Shown here: positions 55,068-62,502 of the stretch, in pieces | Layout of the letters: the number at the start of each line of letters is the position of its first letter | How positions within the stretch are numbered: position 1 is the stretch's first letter | NCBI RefSeq assembly: GCF_002272785.1 | Contig: NZ_MLAS01000011.1 | Coordinates: forward strand, 1-62,502 | DNA length: 62,502 bases | Direction of reading: 5' to 3' | DNA from: Helicobacter sp. 13S00477-4 | GTDB taxonomy: Bacteria; Campylobacterota; Campylobacteria; Campylobacterales; Helicobacteraceae | Position numbers and translations under genes: made by a program | The notes under the pieces: model-generated | Databases searched by the model: none | What the model saw: the letters and a program-made list of their open reading frames with translations, nothing else | Told to the model about the DNA's origin: nothing

Positions 55068-58047
55068 CCTTTATGATGCCCTGCAAAAGGGTTTAAAAAC
55101 TAACATTTTAATCACTAAAGATTTTCAAGAAGCACTGCAATCCTATCAAGTTGCCAAATTTCTTGAATCAAAAACTTCCCTTAAACCTATTTTATTACCC
55201 GATTTGCGAGCAAAAATGGGTGATGATATGCGTTCATTTACAAATGAATTAAGCGAGCTACTTACAAAATTGCGTGAATTTTATACTTCTACTCAAACTT
55301 CAATCATCATCGCACCACTTTCAACACTTCTTTATCCACTGCCATGTAGTGATCTCTTAAAATCATTTGAACTAAAAGAAAAATCGTATATTCAAATAGA
55401 AGAGCTTAAAAAAAAGCTTTTCTATTATGGCTATGAAAATGTTGATATTGTAGAAATGGAAGGCGAGGTAAGTTTTCGAGGAGATATTATGGATATTTTT
55501 ATCCCCTTTGGAAATGCTTATCGAATCAGCTTCTTTGATACGGAATGTGAAAGCATACGCATATTTGATCCAGACACTCAAATCAGTATCCAGGAAGAAA
55601 AACAATCCCTCATAATCCCCCCAGCAATATTCAGCCTCAATGAAAAACAGTACAAATCCCTTGATGAAAAAATTCAAAATTCCTCTTTTGATGTATTTAG
55701 CAAAGATATTGCTTCTTTAGGTTTTTGGTTTTTGGGAGAATGGGGGGTAGATTTTATCAAACATTATAAAAGTATCATCACTCAAGAAGCCCTTAAAGAA
55801 GCAGGAGAAATATTTTCTCTTGAACAATACCCCACCATCAAACTCAAAGATCTCACAAATCTAAAAACACTTGATGAACCTATTGATGGTAGTTTTGATA
55901 TCAATGTAGATACAAAAATTTTAGACTCTATCATAGCACTCAATACAAATAAACAAATCACCCTTATTGCAAAAAATCAAGCTCTCATAAAAAACCTTGG
56001 TCTGAAAAATCAATACAGCCCAATCATTTCTGATTGTATCATCAATATTTCTACTCCGACAGAACTCATCATTTCACTAAACACTTACTCCAAAACAAAA
56101 AAACAAAAAAAATCAAAATTGGGCGTTGATGAACTCAATATAGGAGAATGTATTGTACATGATGATTATGGTATAGGCATCTTTAGAGGTATCATACAAA
56201 CCGATATTTTAGGTCATACAAGGGATTTTATCCATATTGATTATCAAGATGAAGATAAACTATTGCTTCCTGTAGAAAACTTGCATTTAATACAACGATA
56301 TATCGCAACTTCTAGCAATACGCCCATCATAGATAAGCTGGGCAAAGGTAGCTTTAGCAAGCTGAAAGAAAAAGTCAGGGTTAAGCTATTTGAAATTGCA
56401 GGCAATATCATTGATCTTGCAGCCAAACGCAATCTCATTGAAGGAAAAAAAATAGATACAACTTTGCCCGAAATCGAAATATTTAAAAATTCTTCTAATT
56501 TTACGCTCACAAATGACCAACAAAAAGCTATAAAAGAAATATTCTCAGACTTAGAAAGTGGCAAAGTAATGGATAGATTGTTGAGTGGTGATGTAGGTTT
56601 TGGCAAGACAGAAGTAGCACTCAATGCTATTTTTGCCATTTATAAAAATGGATTCCAATCTGCAATGATTGTACCTACCACACTTTTATCTAACCAACAT
56701 TTCAACACCCTCAAAACAAGATTGGAACCCTATGGAATGCGGATAGCTAAACTTGATCGTTTCATCAAACCTTCCCAAAAAGCCCATATCCTCAAATCAC
56801 TCCTAGAAGGTGAAATTGATGTTGTTATAGGCACACATTCACTTTTAAATGTAAAGTTTAAAAACCTTGCTTTGATTATCGTAGATGAAGAACATAAATT
56901 TGGTGTCAAACAAAAAGAAGCTATCAAAACCCTCAACAAAGATTTACACCTACTCAGTATGTCTGCAACCCCTATTCCACGCACTCTGAATATGGCTCTT
57001 TCACAAATCAAAGGGATGAGTACTCTGCTTACTCCACCTATAGAAAGACAAACAAACAAAACTTTTTTGAAAGAAAAGAATCCTGCTCTGTTAAAAGAAA
57101 TCATCCACCGGGAACTGCGTAGAAATGGTCAAATTTTTTATATACATAACAATATTGCGAGTATTGCTAAAGCAAAAAAAGAAATTCAAGAACTTATCCC
57201 AAAACTCAAAATCGCCATCCTACACTCTCAAATAGATTCTAAAGAAAGTGAAGATATTATGTTTGAATTCATCAATGGAAGTTATCAAATGCTACTTTGC
57301 ACTTCTATAGTTGAATCAGGAATTCATTTGCCCAATGCAAACACTATCATCATTGATGGAGCTGATAAATTTGGACTCGCAGATCTCCACCAACTAAGAG
57401 GACGCGTAGGTAGAGGTAACAAAGAAGGATTTTGTTATTTTTTAATAGAAGACAAAAAATCTATCACTCCAGAAGCACAAAAACGTCTCCTTGCACTAGA
57501 AAAAAACTCTTATTTAGGCAGTGGAGCTTCTATAGCATACCATGATTTAGAAATCCGAGGTGGAGGAAACTTAGTAGGTGAAGCTCAAAGTGGACATATT
57601 AAAAATATCGGTTATAGCCTTTATATTCGTATGCTTGAAGAGGCTATCAATCAGCTCAGTGGCAAAGAATCTCAAATCAGTTCAAATGCAGAACTCAAAC
57701 TAAATGTGAGTGCTTATCTCAATCCTGAGCTCATTGAAAGCAATCGCTTGAGACTAGAACTCTATCGACGACTATCTTTGTGTAAAGAAATAGACCAAGT
57801 CTATGAAATAGAAGGCGAGATAGAAGACCGCTTTGGCAAGCTTGATGCAATGAGCCTCCAATTCATTCAAATCATTATCATAAAAATCCTAGCTAATACA
57901 GTTGGGGTCAAAACCCTCTCAAACTATGGTCAAAATATTTCTATCATCTATATTGATTCAAAAGAATATATCCAATCTCCAAGCAAAGATGAAGATGACA
58001 TTCTGAACACTATTTTAACACACCTTAGGAAAAAACAATGTTGCTAA
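55054..58047 (+). CDS. mfd: Transcription-repair coupling factor Mfd
   Basis: 997 residues from the ATG at 55054; a longer frame would lie within ccmA. UvrB-like N-terminal domains, the RNA-polymerase-interacting region (LNIGECIVHDDYGIGIFRGI), and the translocase with GDVGFGKTEVALNAIF (Walker A, about 513), DEEHKFGVKQKE (motif II), SATPIPRTLNMALSQIKG and LRGRVGRGNKEGFCYFL. It releases stalled RNA polymerase and recruits UvrA. Position matches HP1541. Confidence 0.96.
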   Translation: MIQSSLYDALQKGLKTNILITKDFQEALQSYQVAKFLESKTSLKPILLPDLRAKMGDDMRSFTNELSELLTKLREFYTSTQTSIIIAPLSTLLYPLPCSDLLKSFELKEKSYIQIEELKKKLFYYGYENVDIVEMEGEVSFRGDIMDIFIPFGNAYRISFFDTECESIRIFDPDTQISIQEEKQSLIIPPAIFSLNEKQYKSLDEKIQNSSFDVFSKDIASLGFWFLGEWGVDFIKHYKSIITQEALKEAGEIFSLEQYPTIKLKDLTNLKTLDEPIDGSFDINVDTKILDSIIALNTNKQITLIAKNQALIKNLGLKNQYSPIISDCIINISTPTELIISLNTYSKTKKQKKSKLGVDELNIGECIVHDDYGIGIFRGIIQTDILGHTRDFIHIDYQDEDKLLLPVENLHLIQRYIATSSNTPIIDKLGKGSFSKLKEKVRVKLFEIAGNIIDLAAKRNLIEGKKIDTTLPEIEIFKNSSNFTLTNDQQKAIKEIFSDLESGKVMDRLLSGDVGFGKTEVALNAIFAIYKNGFQSAMIVPTTLLSNQHFNTLKTRLEPYGMRIAKLDRFIKPSQKAHILKSLLEGEIDVVIGTHSLLNVKFKNLALIIVDEEHKFGVKQKEAIKTLNKDLHLLSMSATPIPRTLNMALSQIKGMSTLLTPPIERQTNKTFLKEKNPALLKEIIHRELRRNGQIFYIHNNIASIAKAKKEIQELIPKLKIAILHSQIDSKESEDIMFEFINGSYQMLLCTSIVESGIHLPNANTIIIDGADKFGLADLHQLRGRVGRGNKEGFCYFLIEDKKSITPEAQKRLLALEKNSYLGSGASIAYHDLEIRGGGNLVGEAQSGHIKNIGYSLYIRMLEEAINQLSGKESQISSNAELKLNVSAYLNPELIESNRLRLELYRRLSLCKEIDQVYEIEGEIEDRFGKLDAMSLQFIQIIIIKILANTVGVKTLSNYGQNISIIYIDSKEYIQSPSKDEDDILNTILTHLRKKQCC

Positions 58048-58060
58048 AAAGGATGTGTTT

Positions 58061-58681
58061 GTGAAATTAGCTGTATTTGATTTTGACTCAACCCTAATGG
58101 ATGGTGAAACCATTGAATTCCTTGCTCAAGATTATGGTATCAAGAACAAAATCGCTCAAATAACCACAAAAGCTATGGAAGGCAAACTTGATTTTTATCA
58201 AAGCCTAAAAGAAAGAGTCAAAGAACTTGCAGGAATGCAAGAAAAAAGAGCTCGTCAAATTTGTGAAAACTTGCCTTTAATGCAAGGTGCAAAAGAAGTT
58301 ATCTTGGAGCTGAAATCTAAAAATTACAAAGTTGTTTGTTTCAGCGGTGGATTCAAATTCGCAACCACACATTTCAAAAATCTACTCAGATTAGATGCAG
58401 AGTTTTCCAATACACTCCATTCTAAAAATGGTCTATTAACCGGTGAAGTGGGTGGAGAAATGATGTTTGATTTTTCGAAAGGTCAAATGCTACTTACCCT
58501 GCAAAGTTTGCTACAAATTTCCCCTGCAGATACTATTGTTATTGGCGATGGTGCTAATGATGCTAGTATGTTTACCTATGCTGAAAAAAAAATAGCCTTT
58601 TGTGCAAAAGATATCCTGAAAAAACAAGCCAATATCATTATTGATGAAAAAGATTTGACAAAAATCTTAAATTATATTTAA
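58061..58681 (+). CDS. serB: Phosphoserine phosphatase-like HAD hydrolase
   Basis: About 206 residues. I prefer the GTG at 58061, with AAAAAGG at normal spacing; an ATG at 58055 directly abuts that site. HAD motifs: DFDSTLMDGE (nucleophile Asp), CFSGGFKF, and GDGANDASMF. It removes phosphate from phosphoserine in the last step of serine synthesis. It follows mfd by a few bases and precedes tmRNA. Confidence 0.9.
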   Translation: MKLAVFDFDSTLMDGETIEFLAQDYGIKNKIAQITTKAMEGKLDFYQSLKERVKELAGMQEKRARQICENLPLMQGAKEVILELKSKNYKVVCFSGGFKFATTHFKNLLRLDAEFSNTLHSKNGLLTGEVGGEMMFDFSKGQMLLTLQSLLQISPADTIVIGDGANDASMFTYAEKKIAFCAKDILKKQANIIIDEKDLTKILNYI

Positions 58682-58798
58682 ATTAAAAATATTGAAGTAT
58701 CAACGATATACTAAACTTACAATAAATTAATAATTTTATATGTATTTTATGACATATCAAGTGGTTTATTTTGATCATAGGATTTGATATATAAAAAA

Positions 58799-58807
58799 TG
58801 CTATAAT
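58799..58807 (+). promoter_or_regulatory. Extended -10 promoter of tmRNA
   Basis: TGCTATAAT lies about 19 bp upstream of the mature tmRNA 5' end. No good -35 box is seen at 16-18 bp, usual for this group. Confidence 0.65.
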
Positions 58808-58825
58808 TATGAGAGCATTTTTTAT

Positions 58826-59191
58826 GGGGCTGATTGGCTTCGACAGGAGTCATATTGCTTGGGTTGCATGCCGGCTGTATGCCGTAAAACTACGCAAATA
58901 ATAAACGCAAATAATTCAAATTATGCTCCTGCTTACGCGAAAGTAGCGTGAGTTAACTAACTTTTTGGAGCGGGCTTTATCAATAATTCTAGCGTATTGG
59001 TTAAGCCCTCATTGCTGCTAGATGCTTTTGCAAAACGCCTGATTTGCAAAAAAAGACTTTGGCTGCTTGTATATCTTGATTTGGGGATTGGGTAGGGTAT
59101 ACAAAAAGACTTTTCAATCTCATCTAAGCATGTAGACACTCTTGTTGGGTATGGTTTTTGGACTGGGGTTCGATTCCCCACAGCTCCACCA
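58826..59191 (+). ncRNA. ssrA: Transfer-messenger RNA (tmRNA)
   Basis: 366 nt including CCA. The 5' GGGGCTGATTGGCTTCGACA and 3' GGGTTCGATTCCCCACAGCT form the tRNA-like domain. The tag frame at 58907-58951 encodes ANNSNYAPAYAKVA, then TGA; the resume codon is taken as GCA by comparison with other tags. It rescues stalled ribosomes and marks the peptide for proteolysis. Its 3' end is next to a virB4-like remnant, so it may be an integration site. Confidence 0.97.
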
Positions 59192-59688
59192 CAAAAAATT
59201 TCTTTTCATATACATATCATAACATATCACTACACATTGATACATATTTTTATCTTCAAGTTTCCTTGCTTTAGAACTCAAATCAAATTTATCATTCCTA
59301 TTGTTGTTTGCCTCTGTTGTAAGGGATTCTTTTTTCTTTTCAAAAAATCCACTCAAAGATTTTTGTTTTGTGGCAATAAAAAGATAGTAATTGATTTGAT
59401 AAGCTTCAAAATCATTTTCCCATTTATCTATAATTGATTTTGCATAAATATTTTTATTATTTGATGAATTATTGTCTATGATTACCTTTTCTTTTTTACA
59501 GAAAATATTTATTTCAAAATCACTTTTGAGGGAATTGAGGAATGTTATCCTGTCATTTTGTTTTTCAATCTCTTCATTTTGATTGAAAGCAGAATAAGAA
59601 ATACCTTCAATCTTAAAACCTATCACAAGATTAAAATCTCTTGCCGAATCCAACCAAATCCTTCACGCAATTTGTCCTTATTAATCAC
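59192..59688 (-). pseudogene. Truncated, frameshifted virB4-like fragment
   Basis: The minus-strand frame (stretch ending about 59653) reads NLVIGFKIEGISYSAFNQNE, then ITFLNSLKSDFEINIFCKKE, FEAYQINYYLFIATKQKSLSG and FDLSSKARKLED, resembling the N-terminal domain of VirB4/CagE ATPases of Helicobacter type IV systems. Upstream, another frame has a GTG start at 59686-59688 (INKDKLREGFGW) that joins smoothly if one base is shifted near 59650. The similarity ends near 59252, about 60 bp before the tmRNA end; the ATPase domain is absent. It is a remnant of a conjugative element inserted at ssrA. Confidence in the family is moderate. Confidence 0.6.
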
Positions 59689-60010
59689 CTATAAATATTA
59701 TATTAATCTACTTTTTTATCTGAATATTTTTTATGATTGAATATGATTTATTTTTGATGAAACTAATTTAGGGATTGATAAAAGTTTATGATTGAAAATA
59801 AGAAAAATAATTGATTTAAATATTGGATTCAAACTCATATAAGATTCAAATCATTTCTTTTGATATTTTTGATTATTTTTTTACAAATCAATTAAAAAAA
59901 TCTATTCAAATAAATTCAAATCCACAACTCATAAACTTGTTAAATCCATTTGATTTTTTCAAACACATTTTCCTCTAACATTTCAAAAACCAATTTTGTC
60001 AAAAATTTCA
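59689..60010. other. AT-rich non-coding stretch of the island
   Basis: I see no gene or clear signal here. It lies between the virB4-like remnant and the oriT-like region, with several A/T runs and TTGATT/AATCAA motifs. Confidence 0.5.
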
Positions 60011-60076
60011 GGGTTTAAAACCCGTTACTGATGATATTTAGACCTTTTTTATGTATATAAAAAAGGGTTATCCTGC
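60011..60076 (+). other. Putative origin of conjugative transfer (oriT)
   Basis: GGGTTT-A-AAACCC (60011-60023) is a small palindrome. A perfect 10-bp hairpin, CCTTTTTTAT-GTAT-ATAAAAAAGG (60043-60066), is followed 9 nt later by TATCCTG/C (60069-60076). YATCCTG/Y is the nick consensus of the RP4/Ti (MobP) oriT family, and there too an inverted repeat lies about 8 nt before the nick. The predicted cleavage is between 60075 and 60076. A MobP-type relaxase gene begins 165 bp downstream. Confidence 0.65.
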
Positions 60077-60240
60077 TAACAAAAATGGATTCAAAAAAGA
60101 TAAAATGCTTTTGATTGAAAAATATTGAAAATATTTTAAGCTCATTGTTTGATGAGTTTTGAAATATTTTTGATTGAAAGTTTTTGCATCAAACTTGATT
60201 TATTTTTAAAACCAAAAAGGGAGAAAAAGATTTAAAAGCT

Positions 60241-61620
60241 ATGAGAACTATGGATGAAATATTTTTTGATTTTGAAGAGATAAAGACAAAAATACAACAA
60301 GCATCAAATATCAATTTTATTCCAAAGAAAAACAATAGATTTTTATCTCCAAATATTTCTTTTTCTAACATAGGCTCTTTATATAATCTTGATAAAACAA
60401 ATCAATCAAATAAAACAAGCAAACAAGTTGTAATAAAAAATATTTCCAATCTTTCTGCCAATGGGATTAAAAATGCACTCAATTATATTATCAAGAATTC
60501 TTTAGGATCTACTTGTTTGAATCAAGATGATGAAACTAAAACCCAACAAGAAGTTTTGAAAGATTGGCAAAAAGATTTTTCTAGCAAAAAGGATGCAAAA
60601 GAAGCAATGCATCTTATCTTTAGTATTGATGAAGAGTTTACAAAACAAAATTTAGAAACTTTAGAAAAATCACTCAAAACAACGATGAGAAAAAACTTCA
60701 ATGGATATAAATACATTATGGTCAAGCATACCCATCAAAACAACCCACATATCCATATCCTTGTGAATAAAAATAATCTGTATACAAATAAGAAATTACA
60801 TTTCAACACTAAGAGGGATTGTAAAAACTTTTTCAATCAATTAAGAGAAGATTTCAAAGATTGCCTCAATCATTACAATAGTAATTTTTCATATGAGAAT
60901 AAATACAAATTTCAAAGGGATTTGAGTTTTGAAAAACTCTATCCTGATACACAAAAAGATATTTCAATAGAGCTAGCTAAAAACTTAAAACAAATAGCAA
61001 AAAAGATTTCTATGAATGAATTGAATATTGAAGTGCTTAATGAAGAGATTGAATCACTCACAACACAACAAGAAAGACTAAGGAAAGATTTTATACATTA
61101 TAAAAATTTCAAGATCGCTTCAAAACTCAAAAATATCCATATGCAACTAAGAGATAAATACAAAATAAAAAAGCAGTTGTTTTATGAGCATAAGGAATTG
61201 AACAACACATACAAATCTTTTGATGCACAAAGGAGGAATTTAGCTCATAATGATTATTCTCAATTCAAAAGGCAAAAAGCCATCATTGATTTTATAAAGC
61301 AGAACAAGAAATCTTGTAAATTCTTTTCTAAATCATTCATAGAGACTCTTAAATCCATTCAATCAAATATTGCTTTATCCAAACAAAAGGTATTGTCAAA
61401 TTCATTAGGATACATCAAAGACAATCTGATGCTTTTGAAAGTTTTTAAGGATGCAAATGTATTTAAGATTGATGAAGCTATTGATATATTGAATAAAGAT
61501 TTGAATGTATTAGAAAGTATGAAAAAAGATATGAGTGATAGGAATGAAGGAAGCATAAGAGAAGAGAAGGTAACATCATTGGATGAAAACCTAAAAACTT
61601 ATCAATCATTAAATCATTAA
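60241..61620 (+). CDS. VirD2/MobP-type relaxase of a conjugative element
   Basis: 459 residues. A relaxase domain covers about 60-240: motif I tyrosine Tyr82 (GIKNALNYIIKNS) and motif III His163-x6-His170-x-His172 (HTHQNNPHIHIL), the metal-binding triad. Basic, coiled-coil C-terminal half (about 245-460; QQERLRKDFIHYK region). It should nick oriT and remain bound to the DNA 5' end. Start ATG at 60241 or 60250; GGGAG is somewhat far upstream (about 18 nt). It follows a likely oriT, and no other complete transfer gene is visible in the window. Confidence 0.8.
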   Translation: MRTMDEIFFDFEEIKTKIQQASNINFIPKKNNRFLSPNISFSNIGSLYNLDKTNQSNKTSKQVVIKNISNLSANGIKNALNYIIKNSLGSTCLNQDDETKTQQEVLKDWQKDFSSKKDAKEAMHLIFSIDEEFTKQNLETLEKSLKTTMRKNFNGYKYIMVKHTHQNNPHIHILVNKNNLYTNKKLHFNTKRDCKNFFNQLREDFKDCLNHYNSNFSYENKYKFQRDLSFEKLYPDTQKDISIELAKNLKQIAKKISMNELNIEVLNEEIESLTTQQERLRKDFIHYKNFKIASKLKNIHMQLRDKYKIKKQLFYEHKELNNTYKSFDAQRRNLAHNDYSQFKRQKAIIDFIKQNKKSCKFFSKSFIETLKSIQSNIALSKQKVLSNSLGYIKDNLMLLKVFKDANVFKIDEAIDILNKDLNVLESMKKDMSDRNEGSIREEKVTSLDENLKTYQSLNH

Positions 61621-61657
61621 AATCTTTAATTTCTTTGAAAGCAATTAATTTACTATA

Positions 61658-61668
61658 CCCCCCCCCCC
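61658..61668. repeat. C11 tract upstream of the phase-variable gene promoter
   Basis: Eleven C, 24 bp upstream of the -35 box at 61693. It is not inside any gene I can support on either strand. Changes in length could alter promoter strength, as homopolymers do for some Helicobacter adhesins. Confidence 0.8.
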
Positions 61669-61692
61669 ATAAGTAAAAAAATCAATTTTATA

Positions 61693-61721
61693 TTGACATT
61701 TATGAAAATAAGTTTTATAAT
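61693..61721 (+). promoter_or_regulatory. Consensus sigma-70 promoter
   Basis: TTGACA (61693-61698), 17 bp, TATAAT (61716-61721): a perfect match to the general consensus, unusual for this group. It lies 36 bp upstream of the phase-variable gene start. Confidence 0.85.
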
Positions 61722-61757
61722 ATTCTAAACATTTGACAAAAAAGAAAAGGTTCTACA

Positions 61758-62502
61758 ATGAAAAAAACATACTTAAAAATCTCAACAATACTTTGCTTGA
61801 TTGCTTATGGGGGGGGGGGTCAGTGATTTAAAGGCAACACCAGAACCAGATTACAATTTTTTATATTCATACAAGCCAAAGCCAAACTATTCTATAAAAG
61901 ATATTATTGAGTATAACTTACAATATTATGATAAACTAACCGATTTTTGGGTAAAAGACCGTAAAAAATCGGTTAAACATAATATGGATAAAGTAAATAA
62001 CGCGATTAATAGAGTAAGAAATCATAATGCCCTATTCAATCAAGGACTAATACAAATAATCAATGATTATAAAAACGATAAGATAGTGCATAGACCCGGT
62101 ACTGGTCAGGTTCTATACAAAAATTATTTTGATGAAATCAAAGAAGGTGAAATTAATGTTAATGATATACCTTCAATACAACATATTATGAATAGATCAT
62201 GTATTATAAAAAGTACAACAAATATAAATTGTATAATAAAAGAATACGATAGAATAGTTAGGTTGATAAAAGTATTTAATTTAGATCCTTATAATTTTAT
62301 TTCGAAATTCTTATTAATTAATAGTACCTTAGATGAAATTTTAAACAAAATAACTTTTAAAGTATCAACCCTAAGTCAAGCTCAACAACAAGCTTTCAAA
62401 ACCATCCATAATGATCAAAAGAAATTCTCTTCTCTGAATGCTGGGGTTCAAAGGAGTGCTCAAATGACAAATTTCATTTCTTCTTTGAACACACAAACAA
62501 GA
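61758..62502 (+). CDS. Phase-variable secreted protein gene with G11 tract, out of frame (partial)
   Basis: ATG at 61758 with AAAAGG upstream. Signal peptide MKKTYLKISTILCLIAY leads directly into G11 (61809-61819). With 11 G the frame ends at a TGA three bases after GGTCAG. With 10 G it opens (VSDLKATPEPDYNF...) and remains open for about 225 codons to the window edge. The mature part is Asn/Lys/Ile-rich and helical, ending in SLNAGVQRSAQMTNFISSLN, like linkers before barrel domains of Helicobacter surface proteins. No family recognised. As sequenced the gene is off. Next to the relaxase, it may belong to the mobile element. Confidence 0.65.
61809..61819 (+). repeat. Homopolymeric G11 tract in a signal-peptide region
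   Basis: Eleven G immediately after the hydrophobic core of the signal peptide. Loss of one or gain of two restores the long frame. Confidence 0.92.

Noticed and set aside
59120-59191. Continuation of the virB4-like reading frame into the tmRNA
   Set aside because: This part is antisense tmRNA sequence and has no VirB4-like residues; the gene is broken before it.
60043-60066. Hairpin CCTTTTTTAT...ATAAAAAAGG as a transcription terminator
   Set aside because: No gene ends next to it, the stem is weak, no T-run follows on the plus strand, and the TATCCTG/C nick motif next to it fits oriT better.
61658-61671. Minus-strand ATG followed by the G11 tract as a switchable gene
   Set aside because: In all three tract phases the frame closes within about ten codons; no ribosome site stands upstream.
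1-62502. CRISPR arrays and insertion sequences
   Set aside because: I saw no regularly spaced direct repeats and no transposase gene anywhere in the window.

Overview
The window is AT-rich chromosomal DNA of a Helicobacter-type epsilonproteobacterium (Campylobacterota). Three things suggest this: gene order that matches, from memory, several Helicobacter pylori blocks; homopolymeric G/C tracts inside surface-protein genes; and a pseudaminic-acid, flagellar and helical-shape gene repertoire. It is not H. pylori itself. It carries a two-partner secretion exoprotein, a diguanylate cyclase, a tandem nhaA pair and a gamma-carbonic anhydrase-like gene that H. pylori lacks or that I do not know there. 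I cannot name the species.

Layout. (1) 1-174: 5' end of a minus-strand surface-protein gene with a G13 tract, out of frame as sequenced. (2) 544-8203: a sigma-54-driven flagellar rod gene, then minus-strand operons pyrD / M16 peptidase / dapA / FabL-like reductase and ppk / gamma-carbonic anhydrase-like. (3) 8404-11544: small outer-membrane protein, UbiD-family decarboxylase, YggS. (4) 11550-20748, minus strand: fliT-like / fliS / fliD / flaG behind a sigma-28 promoter, then an EnvC-like factor, ftsX, ftsE, trmB, an FN3 lipoprotein and rluD. (5) 20806-21992: rodA, whose frame runs into a tRNA with anticodon CAU. (6) 22151-32441: a two-partner secretion locus (8.1 kb exoprotein, its transporter and a small predicted barrel protein). 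(7) 32612-38398: PAP2 phosphatase, dcd, accB-accC, a flagellin-like protein, pseC and an outer-membrane protein. (8) 38502-58681: a long plus-strand run of addA, two nhaA genes, yajC-secD-secF, a membrane protein, leuS, lptE, a GGDEF gene, folC, csd2-csd1-ccmA, mfd and serB. (9) 58826-59191: tmRNA. (10) 59192-62502: an accessory island abutting the tmRNA 3' end. It holds a truncated, frameshifted virB4-like fragment, a putative oriT, a VirD2/MobP-type relaxase, and a second phase-variable surface gene, also out of frame, behind a consensus promoter.

How the genes work together. Much of the core content builds the envelope: RodA, FtsEX with its EnvC-like partner, and Csd1/Csd2/CcmA shape the peptidoglycan; SecDF-YajC, LptE and the lipoprotein serve export and the outer membrane. 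The flagellar genes show both regulators directly, with a GG-N10-GC sigma-54 site before the rod gene and a sigma-28 site before flaG-fliD-fliS. PseC makes the sugar used to glycosylate flagellin.

The most notable accessory signal is the right end. A 10-bp perfect hairpin lies 9 nt from a TATCCTG/C nick consensus, about 165 bp upstream of a relaxase gene, next to a virB4 remnant at tmRNA. I read this as an integrative conjugative element or its remnant. The second is a pair of G-tract phase-variable surface genes at the two window edges, both off in this sequence.
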